Positions 1 to 6,268 of a stretch of DNA of 6,291 bases are shown here, in pieces. The stretch covers positions 1 to 6,291 of the forward strand of contig JAQGKN010000092.1 of assembly GCA_028290085.1 (NCBI GenBank), given 5' to 3'. The DNA comes from Hyphomicrobiales bacterium (GTDB taxonomy: Bacteria; Pseudomonadota; Alphaproteobacteria; Rhizobiales; Beijerinckiaceae). The stretch's first letter is position 1. Each line of letters opens with the position of its first letter. The notes beneath the pieces are model-generated. The model was not told the DNA's origin and ran no database searches. It worked only from the letters and a program-made list of their open reading frames with translations. The position numbers and the translations under genes are program-made.

Positions 1-74
1 AGCGGGCAGGACGCAATCGGGGTTCGTGAGGCGGATTTTCCAAAGAATTGCGCGTAGGGAGATGCTTGTCCTTT

Positions 75-109
75 TCACGCTTCGTGGCGGCGGCTGGCCG
101 CTTGCGTGA
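75..109. repeat. Imperfect inverted repeat just upstream of the rplU promoter
   Basis: Outer arms TCACGC (75-80) and GCGTGA (104-109) are exact reverse complements. They enclose a second pair, GCGGC (87-91) and GCCGC (97-101), around a 5-nt loop. The whole forms a two-tier stem that ends one base before the TTGACA at 110. There is no T tract after it, so a classical terminator for an upstream gene is only weakly supported. It could instead be a protein-binding site or chance pairing in GC-rich DNA. No gene is recognisable in bases 1-74. Confidence 0.35.
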
Positions 110-138
110 TTGACAGATCGCCCCTCAGCCCTTATGGA
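110..138 (+). promoter_or_regulatory. Probable sigma-70-type promoter for rplU-rpmA
   Basis: A perfect -35 hexamer TTGACA (110-115) is followed by a 17-bp spacer and TATGGA (133-138), which matches three of six -10 consensus positions. Alphaproteobacterial housekeeping promoters often keep a strong -35 and a loose -10, so this is a reasonable candidate. A start near 145 would give a leader of about 140 nt before rplU. The weak -10 and a terminator-like hairpin at 154-174, very close to the inferred start, are the reasons for caution. Confidence 0.5.
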
Positions 139-153
139 CACCGAGCTTCGGCG

Positions 154-174
154 CGCGGTCTATGCCGCGTTTTT
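154..174 (+). terminator. Terminator-like hairpin with T5 tail in the rplU leader region
   Basis: CGCGG (154-158) pairs exactly with CCGCG (165-169) around a 6-nt loop, and five T residues (170-174) follow directly. This is the form of a small intrinsic terminator. The stem is only 5 bp. It lies about 10 nt after the inferred rplU transcription start, so it could end transcription from upstream rather than attenuate rplU, or the promoter may be elsewhere. Confidence 0.4.
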
Positions 175-176
175 CG

Positions 177-256
177 TTTGCGCCTTTAGGCACAAACAGC
201 CGGAGCATCCACGCTGGTTTGCACCTGCAAAGAAGCCGGTCGCCGTCATCTGACGG
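177..256 (+). promoter_or_regulatory. rplU 5' leader with mutually exclusive hairpins
   Basis: Three stems can be drawn. TTTG-C-GCC (177-184) pairs with GGC-A-CAAA (189-196) with one C/A mismatch and a TTTA loop. CAAACAGC (193-200) can instead pair with GCTG-G-TTTG (213-221) with one bulged G. The two share CAAA (193-196) and cannot form together. A third stem, CCGTC (243-247) with GACGG (252-256) and loop ATCT, lies about 20 nt before the Shine-Dalgarno sequence. Ribosomal-protein leaders often carry autoregulatory structures, and an L21 leader RNA is known in Bacillus relatives. I cannot say this one is homologous; a regulatory role is inference. Confidence 0.35.
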
Positions 257-285
257 AAGAATCGGATTGAACACGAGGAAAAACG

Positions 286-597
286 ATGTTCGCAGTTATC
301 AAAACCGGCGGCAAGCAGTACAAAGTTGCCGCCGAAGACAAGATTACCGTCATGACGCTCGTTGGTGAAGCGGGCGACAAGATCACGTTCAACGAGGTCC
401 TCATGCTCGTTGATGGCGAGGCCATGCAGGTCGGCGCGCCCTTCGTTACGGGTGCCACGGTCTCGGCCGAAATCGTCGCGCAGGACCGCGGCCCGAAGGT
501 TATCGCCTTCAAGAAGCGCCGCCGGAAGAACTCGAAGCGCAAGCGCGGTCATCGTCAGGATCTGACGATCGTGCGCATCACCGGCATCCAGGCGTAA
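286..597 (+). CDS. rplU: 50S ribosomal protein L21
   Basis: The 103-residue product is bacterial ribosomal protein L21, a 23S rRNA-binding structural protein of the large subunit. The N-terminus [14 protein letters not shown] is the family hallmark. The middle forms the expected beta-barrel region ([19 protein letters not shown]), followed by the basic [17 protein letters not shown] stretch (about residues 75-91) that contacts rRNA, and the usual end TIVRITGI. Length matches the family (about 103 residues). The ATG has a good ribosome-binding site GAGGAA (275-280) six bases upstream. It is the first gene of a pair with rpmA, as in most bacteria. Its leader contains several hairpins, so feedback control is possible. 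Confidence 0.98.
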   Translation: MFAVIKTGGKQYKVAAEDKITVMTLVGEAGDKITFNEVLMLVDGEAMQVGAPFVTGATVSAEIVAQDRGPKVIAFKKRRRKNSKRKRGHRQDLTIVRITGIQA

Positions 598-626
598 GCG
601 CCACCGGTTTTGCAGGTTTCGCAACG

Positions 627-649
627 GGTCTTTTGACACTATAAAGACC
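627..649 (+). repeat. Perfect 7-bp inverted repeat in the rplU-rpmA gap, with TTGACA overlapping its loop
   Basis: GGTCTTT (627-633) is the exact reverse complement of AAAGACC (643-649), with a 9-nt spacer. TTGACA (633-638) and TATAAA (640-645) both lie in or across this repeat. TTGACA has only a poor -10 match 17 bp on (GATTCA, 656-661), and TATAAA has no good -35 at the right distance. An internal promoter for rpmA is therefore possible but unproven. The repeat could equally be an RNA hairpin that adjusts the ratio of L21 to L27 or protects a processed end. Confidence 0.35.
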
Positions 650-666
650 TAGACAGATTCATTCTC

Positions 667-687
667 CCCACGGCGGTCCCGTGCGGG
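667..687 (+). promoter_or_regulatory. Hairpin in the rpmA untranslated leader
   Basis: CCCACGG (667-673) pairs with CCGTG-C-GGG (679-687), giving eight paired positions or nearly so with one bulged C and a 5-nt loop. It ends 10 nt before the rpmA ribosome-binding site GGAG (698-701). That places it where it could affect translation initiation, but no function can be shown from sequence. Confidence 0.25.
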
Positions 688-708
688 TGCAAAGTTCGGA
701 GCAGTTCC

Positions 709-978
709 ATGGCTCATAAAAAGGCAGGCGGCTCGTCGCGCAACGGTCGCGATTCCGACGGTCGGCGTCTTGGCGTCAAAAAGTTCGGTGGCGAAGCTGT
801 CATCGGCGGCAACATCATCGTGCGCCAACGCGGCACGAAGTGGCATCCCGGCGCCAACGTCGGCATGGGCGTCGATCACACGCTCTTCTCCCTCGTAGAG
901 GGCAAAGTGCTTTTCATTAAAAAGGGCAACGGCCGAGCTTACGTATCGGTCGTCCCGGTGGCCCAGGCCGCAGAATAA
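709..978 (+). CDS. rpmA: 50S ribosomal protein L27
   Basis: The 89-residue product is ribosomal protein L27, whose N-terminal tail reaches into the peptidyl-transferase centre. It begins [29 protein letters not shown] and continues with the conserved [23 protein letters not shown] core (about residues 36-60). There is no cleavable N-terminal extension of the kind found in Firmicutes, so the mature AHKKAGG end needs only methionine removal. Length is typical (85-90). The ATG is preceded by GGAG (698-701) at 7-nt spacing. It lies 111 nt after rplU, an unusually roomy gap containing hairpins, and is followed by a structured 214-nt non-coding stretch that probably ends the transcript. Confidence 0.98.
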   Translation: MAHKKAGGSSRNGRDSDGRRLGVKKFGGEAVIGGNIIVRQRGTKWHPGANVGMGVDHTLFSLVEGKVLFIKKGNGRAYVSVVPVAQAAE

Positions 979-1028
979 CGGTGGTGGTTTGACGAAGACC
1001 CCCACCGGCTCTCACGAGACCCCGGTGG
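979..1028 (+). promoter_or_regulatory. Overlapping alternative hairpins directly after the rpmA stop codon
   Basis: Segment A CGGTGG (979-984) pairs with segment B CCACCG (1002-1007); an inner stem GGTTT (986-990) with AGACC (996-1000) extends this hairpin. Segment B, as CCACCGG (1002-1008), also pairs perfectly with segment C CCGGTGG (1022-1028), with an inner CTC/GAG stem (1009-1011 with 1016-1018). A-B and B-C exclude each other. This is the layout of a switching RNA or of a tandem palindromic repeat. No T tract follows either hairpin. Function is unknown; RNA 3'-end protection for the rplU-rpmA transcript is one plausible role. Confidence 0.4.
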
Positions 1029-1104
1029 ACAAGGTTCTTCTCAAAGCAAGAGCCCACGGATTCAAAGGCCAGAACGGCCAGACGATCCGGACCAGTCCGA
1101 AAGT

Positions 1105-1116
1105 TCCCGAAAGGGA
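1105..1116 (+). repeat. Small GAAA-loop hairpin in the rpmA-GNAT gap
   Basis: TCCC (1105-1108) pairs with GGGA (1113-1116) around GAAA, a GNRA tetraloop. It stands three bases before the larger terminator-like stem at 1119. Alone it is too short to call functional, but with its neighbours it makes the gap 979-1192 unusually structured. Confidence 0.25.
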
Positions 1117-1118
1117 CA

Positions 1119-1153
1119 GGGGAGGTGGGAGACCATCTCCCCTTCGTCGTTTT
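1119..1153 (+). terminator. Probable terminator of rplU-rpmA
   Basis: GGGGAGGTGG (1119-1128) pairs with CCATCTCCCC (1133-1142) in a 10-bp stem, with one G-U pair, closed by the GNRA-type tetraloop GAGA (1129-1132). The tail 1143-1153 is TTCGTCGTTTT, moderately T-rich. Stability and position between rpmA and the next gene fit an intrinsic terminator. The interrupted T tract may make it partial. A further 5-bp stem, GGCGC (1154-1158) with GCGCC (1167-1171), follows immediately. The remainder of the gap to 1192 shows no other clear signal. Confidence 0.6.
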
Positions 1154-1192
1154 GGCGCTCGAAATGGCGCCTCGGACTGGAGCTCGAAATCC

Positions 1193-1801
1193 ATGTTTCC
1201 GGATTTGACCCGCGATGACGTGTTCAGGATTGAAACCCGCCGCCTGTGGTTGCGCTGGCTGCGCGCCTCGGATGCCGGCGATTTCGCTCGCCTCGCATCG
1301 GACAAGACGGTAGCCGAAATGACGACCTGCTTGCCGCATCCGTTCGGACACGGCGATGCGGAGGACTTCGTGATCGGCAGCCGTCGCACAAATGCGGAGG
1401 GACGCGGCCTCGTGCTCGCGCTGTCGCCGCGTGGCGATCCGACTGCGCTGATCGGCGTCGTCGGTTTGCAGGTGCAGGACGAGGAGGCTGGCAGCCTCAT
1501 CCTGGGGTATTGCCTGGGACGCCCCTTCTGGGGCCAGCGGCTGATGAGCGAAGCGGTTGCTGCGGTTATGGATATGGGCTTCGTGCTGTCGAAGGCGCAA
1601 ACTGTGCATTCGCCGGTGCGCCAGGACAATGCGGCGGCCCAGAAGGTTCTTGCACGGTGCGGATTTCCGCTCGGTGAGCTGCCTGAGGGAAACGAGCGTT
1701 TCGCCCTGGCGACCATCGCGCGCAGTGGCTGGCTTGCCGCACGCCGCTCATCGGCTGAGCGGATCGCGGTTCGCGACCCGGCCTCGCAGCCGGCCCCTTG
1801 A
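1193..1801 (+). CDS. GNAT family N-acetyltransferase (RimJ/RimL-like)
   Basis: The 202-residue product resembles the GNAT acetyltransferases found between rpmA and obgE in many Alphaproteobacteria; substrate unknown. Visible landmarks are the opening beta strand and helix (IETRRLWLRWLRASDAGDFARLA, residues 13-35), the central strands ALIGVVGLQV (85-94), the acetyl-CoA loop region GYCLGRPFWGQRLMSEAV (105-122), and the closing motif RQDNAAAQKVLARCGF (143-158). The usual pattern W-G-x-G is W-G-Q-R here (R116). The reading frame is open back to a TTG at 989, but ATG 1193 begins where the fold begins and the upstream 68 codons overlap strong hairpins. GGAG (1179-1182) lies 10 nt before the ATG, slightly far. 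The last 20 residues are a low-complexity tail. Rim enzymes acetylate ribosomal-protein N-termini, which would suit the setting, but this is inference. Confidence 0.88.
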   Translation: MFPDLTRDDVFRIETRRLWLRWLRASDAGDFARLASDKTVAEMTTCLPHPFGHGDAEDFVIGSRRTNAEGRGLVLALSPRGDPTALIGVVGLQVQDEEAGSLILGYCLGRPFWGQRLMSEAVAAVMDMGFVLSKAQTVHSPVRQDNAAAQKVLARCGFPLGELPEGNERFALATIARSGWLAARRSSAERIAVRDPASQPAP

Positions 1802-1805
1802 TACC

Positions 1806-1837
1806 AGCTCTGGCAGGTTCTCCTGCCGGGGCTTTCT
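1806..1837 (+). terminator. Terminator-like hairpin after the GNAT gene
   Basis: Positions 1806-1817 pair with 1822-1833 in a 12-bp stem that includes two G-U pairs. Its core, GGCAGG (1812-1817) with CCTGCC (1822-1827) around TTCT, is perfect. The tail begins with TTTCT (1833-1837). It starts five bases after the GNAT stop codon, a typical place for an intrinsic terminator. The short T run suggests partial termination, leaving some read-through into obgE. I see no convincing promoter between it and obgE. Confidence 0.6.
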
Positions 1838-1888
1838 GCCAGTGACCCGGCATTGCTCCACGGCTTCGCCTCGGATAGGAAATGCGTC

Positions 1889-2956
1889 ATGAAATTCCTC
1901 GATCAGGCCCGCATCTACATCCGCTCCGGTGACGGTGGCGCTGGCGCCGTGTCTTTCCGGCGCGAAAAGTTCATCGAATTCGGCGGACCCGACGGCGGCG
2001 ACGGCGGACGTGGCGGCGACGTCGTGGCGATCTGCGTCGATGGTTTGAACACGCTGATCGATTATCGCTACCAGCAGCATTTCAAGGCCAAGACCGGCAT
2101 GCACGGCATGGGCCGCAATCGCGCCGGCGGCCGCGGCGACGATTCCACGCTGAAGGTGCCGGTGGGCACGCAGATCTACGAGGAAGACGGTGAGACGCTG
2201 ATTGCCGACCTGACCGAGATCGGCCAGCGCGTTGTGATCGCGCGCGGCGGCAATGGCGGCTTCGGCAATGCGCATTTCGCGACCTCGACCAATCGTGCGC
2301 CACGCCGCGCCAATCCCGGCCAGACCGGCATTGAGGCCACGATCTGGCTGCGCCTCAAGCTGATCGCGGATGCGGGCCTCGTCGGCCTGCCCAATGCCGG
2401 CAAATCGACATTCCTGGCCAGCGTGACGGCGGCCAAGCCGAAGATCGCGGATTATCCCTTCACGACGCTCCATCCGGGCCTCGGCGTGGTGCATGTCGAC
2501 GGGCGCGAATTCGTGCTCGCAGACATTCCCGGCCTGATCGAGGGTGCACATGAGGGCCTTGGCCTCGGTGATCGCTTCCTTGGCCATATCGAACGCTGTC
2601 GCGTGCTGCTGCATCTGGTCGATGCCAGCGGCGGCCATGCGGGGCAAGCCTACAAGACCGTGCGGCAGGAGCTCGTCGCATACGGCAACGGCCTCGACGA
2701 GAAGCCCGAGATCGTGGCTTTGTCGAAGGTAGATTCCGTTGATCCCGATGTGCTCAAGACGCAGACCGAGCGTCTGAAGCGGGCCATCAAGTCGTGGGGC
2801 CCGGCGCTCGAGGACGGCGAAAAGCCCCGGCCGATGCTGAAGATCTCGGCGCCGACCCGCACAGGCGTGACCGAAGCGCTGCGCGAACTCGCCCGCACCA
2901 TCGATCAGGCGCGTCTCGCCGAGTCGCCGGAAACGGCCGAAGCCTGGCATCCCTGA
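1889..2956 (+). CDS. obgE: Obg family GTPase (ObgE/CgtA)
   Basis: The 355-residue product is Obg/CgtA, a large GTPase that binds the 50S subunit during assembly and links it to growth and stress signals. The glycine-rich Obg fold covers about residues 1-158 ([28 protein letters not shown]). The G domain follows: G1 GLPNAGKS (166-173), G2 region DYPFTT (188-193), G3 DIPG (212-215) and G5 SAPT (320-323). The G4 position reads SKVD (279-282), against the usual NKxD. The C-terminal part is short, so the protein is smaller than E. coli ObgE (390). I chose ATG 1889 over an in-frame ATG at 1853 because MKFLDQA is the family start and AGGA (1877-1880) is well spaced. Its closeness to proB (34 nt) suggests co-transcription. 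Confidence 0.97.
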   Translation: MKFLDQARIYIRSGDGGAGAVSFRREKFIEFGGPDGGDGGRGGDVVAICVDGLNTLIDYRYQQHFKAKTGMHGMGRNRAGGRGDDSTLKVPVGTQIYEEDGETLIADLTEIGQRVVIARGGNGGFGNAHFATSTNRAPRRANPGQTGIEATIWLRLKLIADAGLVGLPNAGKSTFLASVTAAKPKIADYPFTTLHPGLGVVHVDGREFVLADIPGLIEGAHEGLGLGDRFLGHIERCRVLLHLVDASGGHAGQAYKTVRQELVAYGNGLDEKPEIVALSKVDSVDPDVLKTQTERLKRAIKSWGPALEDGEKPRPMLKISAPTRTGVTEALRELARTIDQARLAESPETAEAWHP

Positions 2957-2990
2957 TACCGTCGACCTCGCTCCACCAGAGTCCTTGCTC

Positions 2991-4118
2991 GTGACCTCGC
3001 GCCCTTCTCTCGATTCCTTCCGCCGCATCGTCGTCAAGGTCGGCTCGTCGCTGCTCGTCGACCATGCGGGCGGCACCCTGAAGCGCGATTGGCTCGAAGC
3101 TCTGGCGGACGACCTCGCCGCCCTGCACAGGGCCGGCAAGGACGTGCTTGTTGTGTCCTCCGGTTCGATTGCGCTCGGCCGCACGGTCCTGAAGCTGCCC
3201 AAGGGCGCGCTGCGGCTGGAGGACAGCCAGGCGGCAGCGGCCGTCGGCCAGATCGCTCTGGCGCGCACATGGTCCGAAGTGCTCGGTGCTCGGGGCATCA
3301 CCGCCGGGCAGATCCTGGTGACGCTGAACGACACCGAGGAACGCCGCCGCTATCTCAACGCGCGCGAGACCATCGGCCGCCTGCTCGACATGCGCGCGGT
3401 GCCGGTCATCAACGAGAACGATACGGTGGCGACCAGCGAGATCCGCTATGGCGACAACGACCGCCTCGCGGCGCGCGTGGCGACCATGGCCAGCGCCGAT
3501 CTGCTGATCCTGCTGTCGGACATCGACGGGATCTATACAGCGCCGCCGCATGAAGACCCTTCCGCCACGCTGATCCCAGTCGTGCCGCGCATCAGCGCGG
3601 AGATCGAGGCGATGGCGGGCGGGGCTGCGAGCGAATTGTCGCGCGGCGGCATGCGCACGAAGATCGAGGCGGGCAAGATCGCCACCGCCGGCGGCACGCA
3701 TATGGTGATCGGCGATGGGCGGGTGGCCAATCCGGTGCAGCGCATTGCATCTGGTGCGAACTGCACATGGTTCCTGACGCCCTCCAACCCCGTGACGGCA
3801 CGCAAGAAGTGGATCGCGGGCTCGCTCGAGCCGCGCGGCACGGTGCATATCGATGCGGGCGCCGCTCGTGCGCTGTCGTCGGGTGCGAGCCTTCTGCCTG
3901 CCGGCGTCACGCGGGTCGAGGGCAGCTTTGCGCGGGGCGACAGCGTCGTGATCCGCGATGCACGCGGGGCCGAGATCGGCCGTGGGCTGGTGGCTTATGA
4001 TGCCATCGAAGCGGCGCAGCTCGTGGGACGGAACTCCCGCGAAATTGAAGCCGTGCTCGGCGCGCCGGGCCGTGCCGAAATGATTCACCGGGACGATATG
4101 GCGCTGGGCGCCGAATAG
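2991..4118 (+). CDS. proB: Glutamate 5-kinase
   Basis: The 375-residue product catalyses the first step of proline synthesis, ATP-dependent phosphorylation of glutamate to gamma-glutamyl phosphate, in the cytoplasm. The amino-acid-kinase domain covers about residues 11-260 with phosphate-binding KVGSS (16-20), [10 protein letters not shown] (54-63), NENDTV (141-146), GDND (154-157), SDIDGIY (176-182) and GGMRTK (219-224). A C-terminal PUA domain occupies about 282-358 ([14 protein letters not shown], then GDSVVIRD). Length agrees with the family (367 in E. coli). The start is taken as GTG 2991, with CAGAG (2977-2981) nine bases upstream; TTG at 2985 would leave only three bases. It lies 34 nt after obgE. 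The enzyme is normally feedback-inhibited by proline, a property of the family not visible here. Confidence 0.97.
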   Translation: MTSRPSLDSFRRIVVKVGSSLLVDHAGGTLKRDWLEALADDLAALHRAGKDVLVVSSGSIALGRTVLKLPKGALRLEDSQAAAAVGQIALARTWSEVLGARGITAGQILVTLNDTEERRRYLNARETIGRLLDMRAVPVINENDTVATSEIRYGDNDRLAARVATMASADLLILLSDIDGIYTAPPHEDPSATLIPVVPRISAEIEAMAGGAASELSRGGMRTKIEAGKIATAGGTHMVIGDGRVANPVQRIASGANCTWFLTPSNPVTARKKWIAGSLEPRGTVHIDAGAARALSSGASLLPAGVTRVEGSFARGDSVVIRDARGAEIGRGLVAYDAIEAAQLVGRNSREIEAVLGAPGRAEMIHRDDMALGAE

Positions 4119-4191
4119 ATCTGGTGCTGAATAAACCTCAAATCTCCGGCGTGCATGACACAGCCCCTGCTGATCTGGTAGACCCTGCAAG

Positions 4192-5481
4192 ATGACCGAT
4201 CCCGTCCGCCTCCATAGCGCCCCGGATATCTCCCGTCTGATGCTCGACCTCGGTCGTGCCGCTCGCCGGGCTGCGCGTGCCGTGGCTTTGGCCTCGACTG
4301 ATCAGAAGAACAAGGCGCTGAATGAGGCCGCCGCCGCCATCCGCGCGCGCGCAGGCGAGATCCTCGCCGCAAATGCTCTGGATATGCAGGCCGCCGAGGC
4401 GGCTGGCGCGAACAAGGCTCTGCTCGACCGGCTGATGCTCGACGCGGCGCGTGTCGAAGCCATGGCACGCGGGCTCGACGAGATTGCGACGCTTCCCGAT
4501 CCCGTGGGGCGTGTGCTCGAAACGTTCGACCGGCCGAACGGGCTGAGGATCGAGCGCGTTTCGACGACGCTCGGTGTCGTCGGCGTGATCTACGAAAGCC
4601 GCCCCAATGTCACCGCCGATGCAGGTGCGCTCTGCCTGAAGGCGGGAAATGCCTGCATCCTGCGTGGTGGCTCGGATTCGGTTCGCTCGTCGGGCTTGAT
4701 CCATCAATGCCTCGTGGCAGGGTTGAAGGCTGCGGGTTTGCCGGAAGCGGCGATCTCGCGCGTGCCCGTCACGGATCGTGTGGCGGTGGGCGAAATGCTC
4801 AAGGGGCTTGGCGGTACGCTCGATGTCATCGTTCCGCGTGGCGGCAAGAGCCTTGTCGCGCGCGTGCAGGACGAGGCTCGGGTGCCGGTCTTCGCGCATC
4901 TCGAAGGCATCGTGCATGTGTACATCCATGCCGCTGCGGATCTCGAAAAAGCAGAGCGCATCGTGCGCAATGCGAAGCTGCGGCGCACTGGTGTGTGCGG
5001 CGCTGCCGAAACATTGCTGGTCGATCAGGCTGTCGTCGAGACGCATCTCGCGCCGCTGGTGAAATTACTGCTCGATGCGGGTTGCGAGGTGCGTGGCGAT
5101 TCCGCGACCTGTAACGCGGATGCACGCGTTGTGCCTGCGACCGAAGAGGATTGGCGCACTGAATATCTCGAGGCGATCATTGCGTGTCGTGTAGTCGCAA
5201 ATCTCGACGATGCCATCGATCACATCGAGACCTACGGCTCGCATCATACCGACTGCATCATTACGGAAGATAGCGCTGCGGCAGAGCGTTTTCTGGCCGA
5301 GGTCGATTCGGCTATCGTCATGCATAATGCCTCGACGCAATTTGCAGATGGCGGCGAATTCGGTTTTGGCGCGGAGATCGGCATTGCGACCGGGCGCATG
5401 CATGCGCGCGGACCTGTCGGGCTCGCACAGCTTTGCTCGTTCAAATATCGCGTGCTCGGAACCGGACAGACCAGACCGTGA
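4192..5481 (+). CDS. proA: Glutamate-5-semialdehyde dehydrogenase (gamma-glutamyl phosphate reductase)
   Basis: The 429-residue product reduces gamma-glutamyl phosphate with NADPH to glutamate-5-semialdehyde, which cyclises towards proline. It takes the unstable product of ProB, so the adjacent order suits substrate transfer. Landmarks: [36 protein letters not shown] in sections from 128 to 163 (NADP-binding part), [10 protein letters not shown] (212-221), the catalytic cysteine in [13 protein letters not shown] (C269), [11 protein letters not shown], and [15 protein letters not shown] near the end, finishing in GTGQTRP. Length is typical (417-430). The start ATG 4192 has no strong Shine-Dalgarno sequence within the 73-nt gap after proB, so the true start or coupling is less certain than the gene call. 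The stop codon overlaps the nadD start by 4 nt. Confidence 0.97.
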   Translation: MTDPVRLHSAPDISRLMLDLGRAARRAARAVALASTDQKNKALNEAAAAIRARAGEILAANALDMQAAEAAGANKALLDRLMLDAARVEAMARGLDEIATLPDPVGRVLETFDRPNGLRIERVSTTLGVVGVIYESRPNVTADAGALCLKAGNACILRGGSDSVRSSGLIHQCLVAGLKAAGLPEAAISRVPVTDRVAVGEMLKGLGGTLDVIVPRGGKSLVARVQDEARVPVFAHLEGIVHVYIHAAADLEKAERIVRNAKLRRTGVCGAAETLLVDQAVVETHLAPLVKLLLDAGCEVRGDSATCNADARVVPATEEDWRTEYLEAIIACRVVANLDDAIDHIETYGSHHTDCIITEDSAAAERFLAEVDSAIVMHNASTQFADGGEFGFGAEIGIATGRMHARGPVGLAQLCSFKYRVLGTGQTRP

Positions 5482-6200
5482 GCGGCTCCGTGCCCGCGCA
5501 GGCGCTTCTTCCTCCCGAACTTGCGGGTCTTACCGTGGCCCGCACTCCGGATCGCCTGCCGGCACGGTTGCCCCCCCATGCGAGCGGAATGCGCATCGGC
5601 CTGTTCGGCGGCACGTTCAATCCGCCCCATGCGGGTCATCTGCTGGTCAGCCGCATCGCTCTCGACCGCCTCGGCCTCGATCGCATCTGGTGGATCGTCA
5701 CGCCCGGCAATCCGCTGAAGGAAAACGCCGGGTTGCCGCCGCTCGATGTGCGCATGGACGCGGCGCGCCAACTTGCCGCCCATCCCCGCATCGACATTAC
5801 CGGGTTCGAGGCGGAGATCGGTACGCGTTTTACCTTCGATACCATCGCCTACCTCTCCAAACGCTGCCCGCAGGTCGATTTCGTCTGGATCATGGGCGCG
5901 GACAATCTGCGTCAGTTCCACCGCTGGCAGCGTTGGCAGGACATGGCCCGCCTCGTACCCATCGCGGTGATCGACCGCCCGGGCTCGACCCTGAAAGCGG
6001 CGCACAGTCGTGCTGCGATCTGGCTGGCGCGTCGTCGTCTCGGCGAGACCGAGGGGCGTCTTTTGGCTGGCGCGCAGGCGCCGGCTTTCGTTTTTCTGCA
6101 TGGGCCAAGGTCGGGACTTTCGTCCACTGACCTGCGTCGCGCCGGCATCGGCCTCGACCCCACGCAGCCCCATCCGGGTGGGCTTCAACCGAACGGTTGA
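5478..6200 (+). CDS. nadD: Nicotinate-nucleotide adenylyltransferase
   Basis: The 240-residue product joins nicotinate mononucleotide and ATP to form deamido-NAD, a step of NAD synthesis. The nucleotidyltransferase signature [11 protein letters not shown] (44-54), with its H-x-G-H, is intact, followed by [11 protein letters not shown] (71-81), [14 protein letters not shown] (137-150) and the late SSTDLR (215-220) that binds ATP. GTG 5478 is chosen because it forms a GTGA overlap with the proA stop, a usual sign of translational coupling, and because rhizobial NadD proteins often carry an N-terminal extension before the signature. ATG 5589 (M38) would give a 203-residue protein starting MRIGLFGG, close to the E. 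coli length (213), and remains possible; the frame also stays open to an ATG at 5433 inside proA. Confidence 0.93.
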   Translation: MSGSVPAQALLPPELAGLTVARTPDRLPARLPPHASGMRIGLFGGTFNPPHAGHLLVSRIALDRLGLDRIWWIVTPGNPLKENAGLPPLDVRMDAARQLAAHPRIDITGFEAEIGTRFTFDTIAYLSKRCPQVDFVWIMGADNLRQFHRWQRWQDMARLVPIAVIDRPGSTLKAAHSRAAIWLARRRLGETEGRLLAGAQAPAFVFLHGPRSGLSSTDLRRAGIGLDPTQPHPGGLQPNG

Positions 6201-6201
6201 A
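6184..6201 (+). repeat. Perfect inverted repeat across the nadD stop codon
   Basis: TTCAACCG (6184-6191) and CGGTTGAA (6194-6201) are exact reverse complements separated by AA. The nadD stop TGA (6198-6200) lies in the right arm. As RNA it would form a 7-bp stem with loop GAAC. There is no T tract, so it is not a standard terminator. It may be an mRNA-end or processing hairpin, or a protein site; this is inference. Confidence 0.4.
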
Positions 6202-6233
6202 ATTCGCGCGTATTCCGCCCACATTATTGAGGT

Positions 6234-6250
6234 GTCGCGCCTTGCGCGAC
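6234..6250 (+). promoter_or_regulatory. Hairpin immediately before the Shine-Dalgarno sequence of the last gene
   Basis: GTCGCGC (6234-6240) and GCGCGAC (6244-6250) form a perfect 7-bp, very GC-rich stem with a 3-nt loop CTT. It ends four bases before AGGAG (6255-6259). A stem in this place can leave the ribosome-binding site open while limiting scanning or blocking read-through translation from nadD. No T tract follows, so termination is unlikely. Confidence 0.4.
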
Positions 6251-6268
6251 CAATAGGAGAACAAAGCT

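Noticed and set aside
1..74. Search for a tRNA or the end of an upstream gene
   Set aside because: GGTTCG at 21-26 recalls a T-loop but no acceptor or anticodon stem can be drawn, and no protein family is recognisable in any frame.
989..1192. N-terminal extension of the acetyltransferase from TTG 989
   Set aside because: The stretch has no family similarity I can see and covers several strong RNA hairpins including a probable terminator.
1853..1881. Possible promoter TTGCTC / TAGGAA before obgE
   Set aside because: Both hexamers are poor matches and the -10 overlaps the ribosome-binding site, leaving almost no leader.
1748..3334. Long open frame on the minus strand (528 codons) opposite obgE and proB
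   Set aside because: It lies antisense to two clearly recognised genes, its product matches no known fold, and long antisense frames are expected in GC-rich DNA with strong third-position bias.
4118..4179. Direct repeat GATCTGGT at 4118-4125 and 4172-4179 around the proB-proA gap
   Set aside because: Eight bases repeated once, without dyad form or promoter context, is within chance expectation.
2787..4190. Minus-strand open frame of 467 codons opposite proB
   Set aside because: Rich in Arg, Ala, Asp and His with no recognisable motif, which is typical of an antisense shadow.
5210..6130. Plus-strand open frame overlapping proA and nadD in another phase
   Set aside because: Low-complexity Arg/Ser/Pro content; the true genes in the other frames carry full family signatures.
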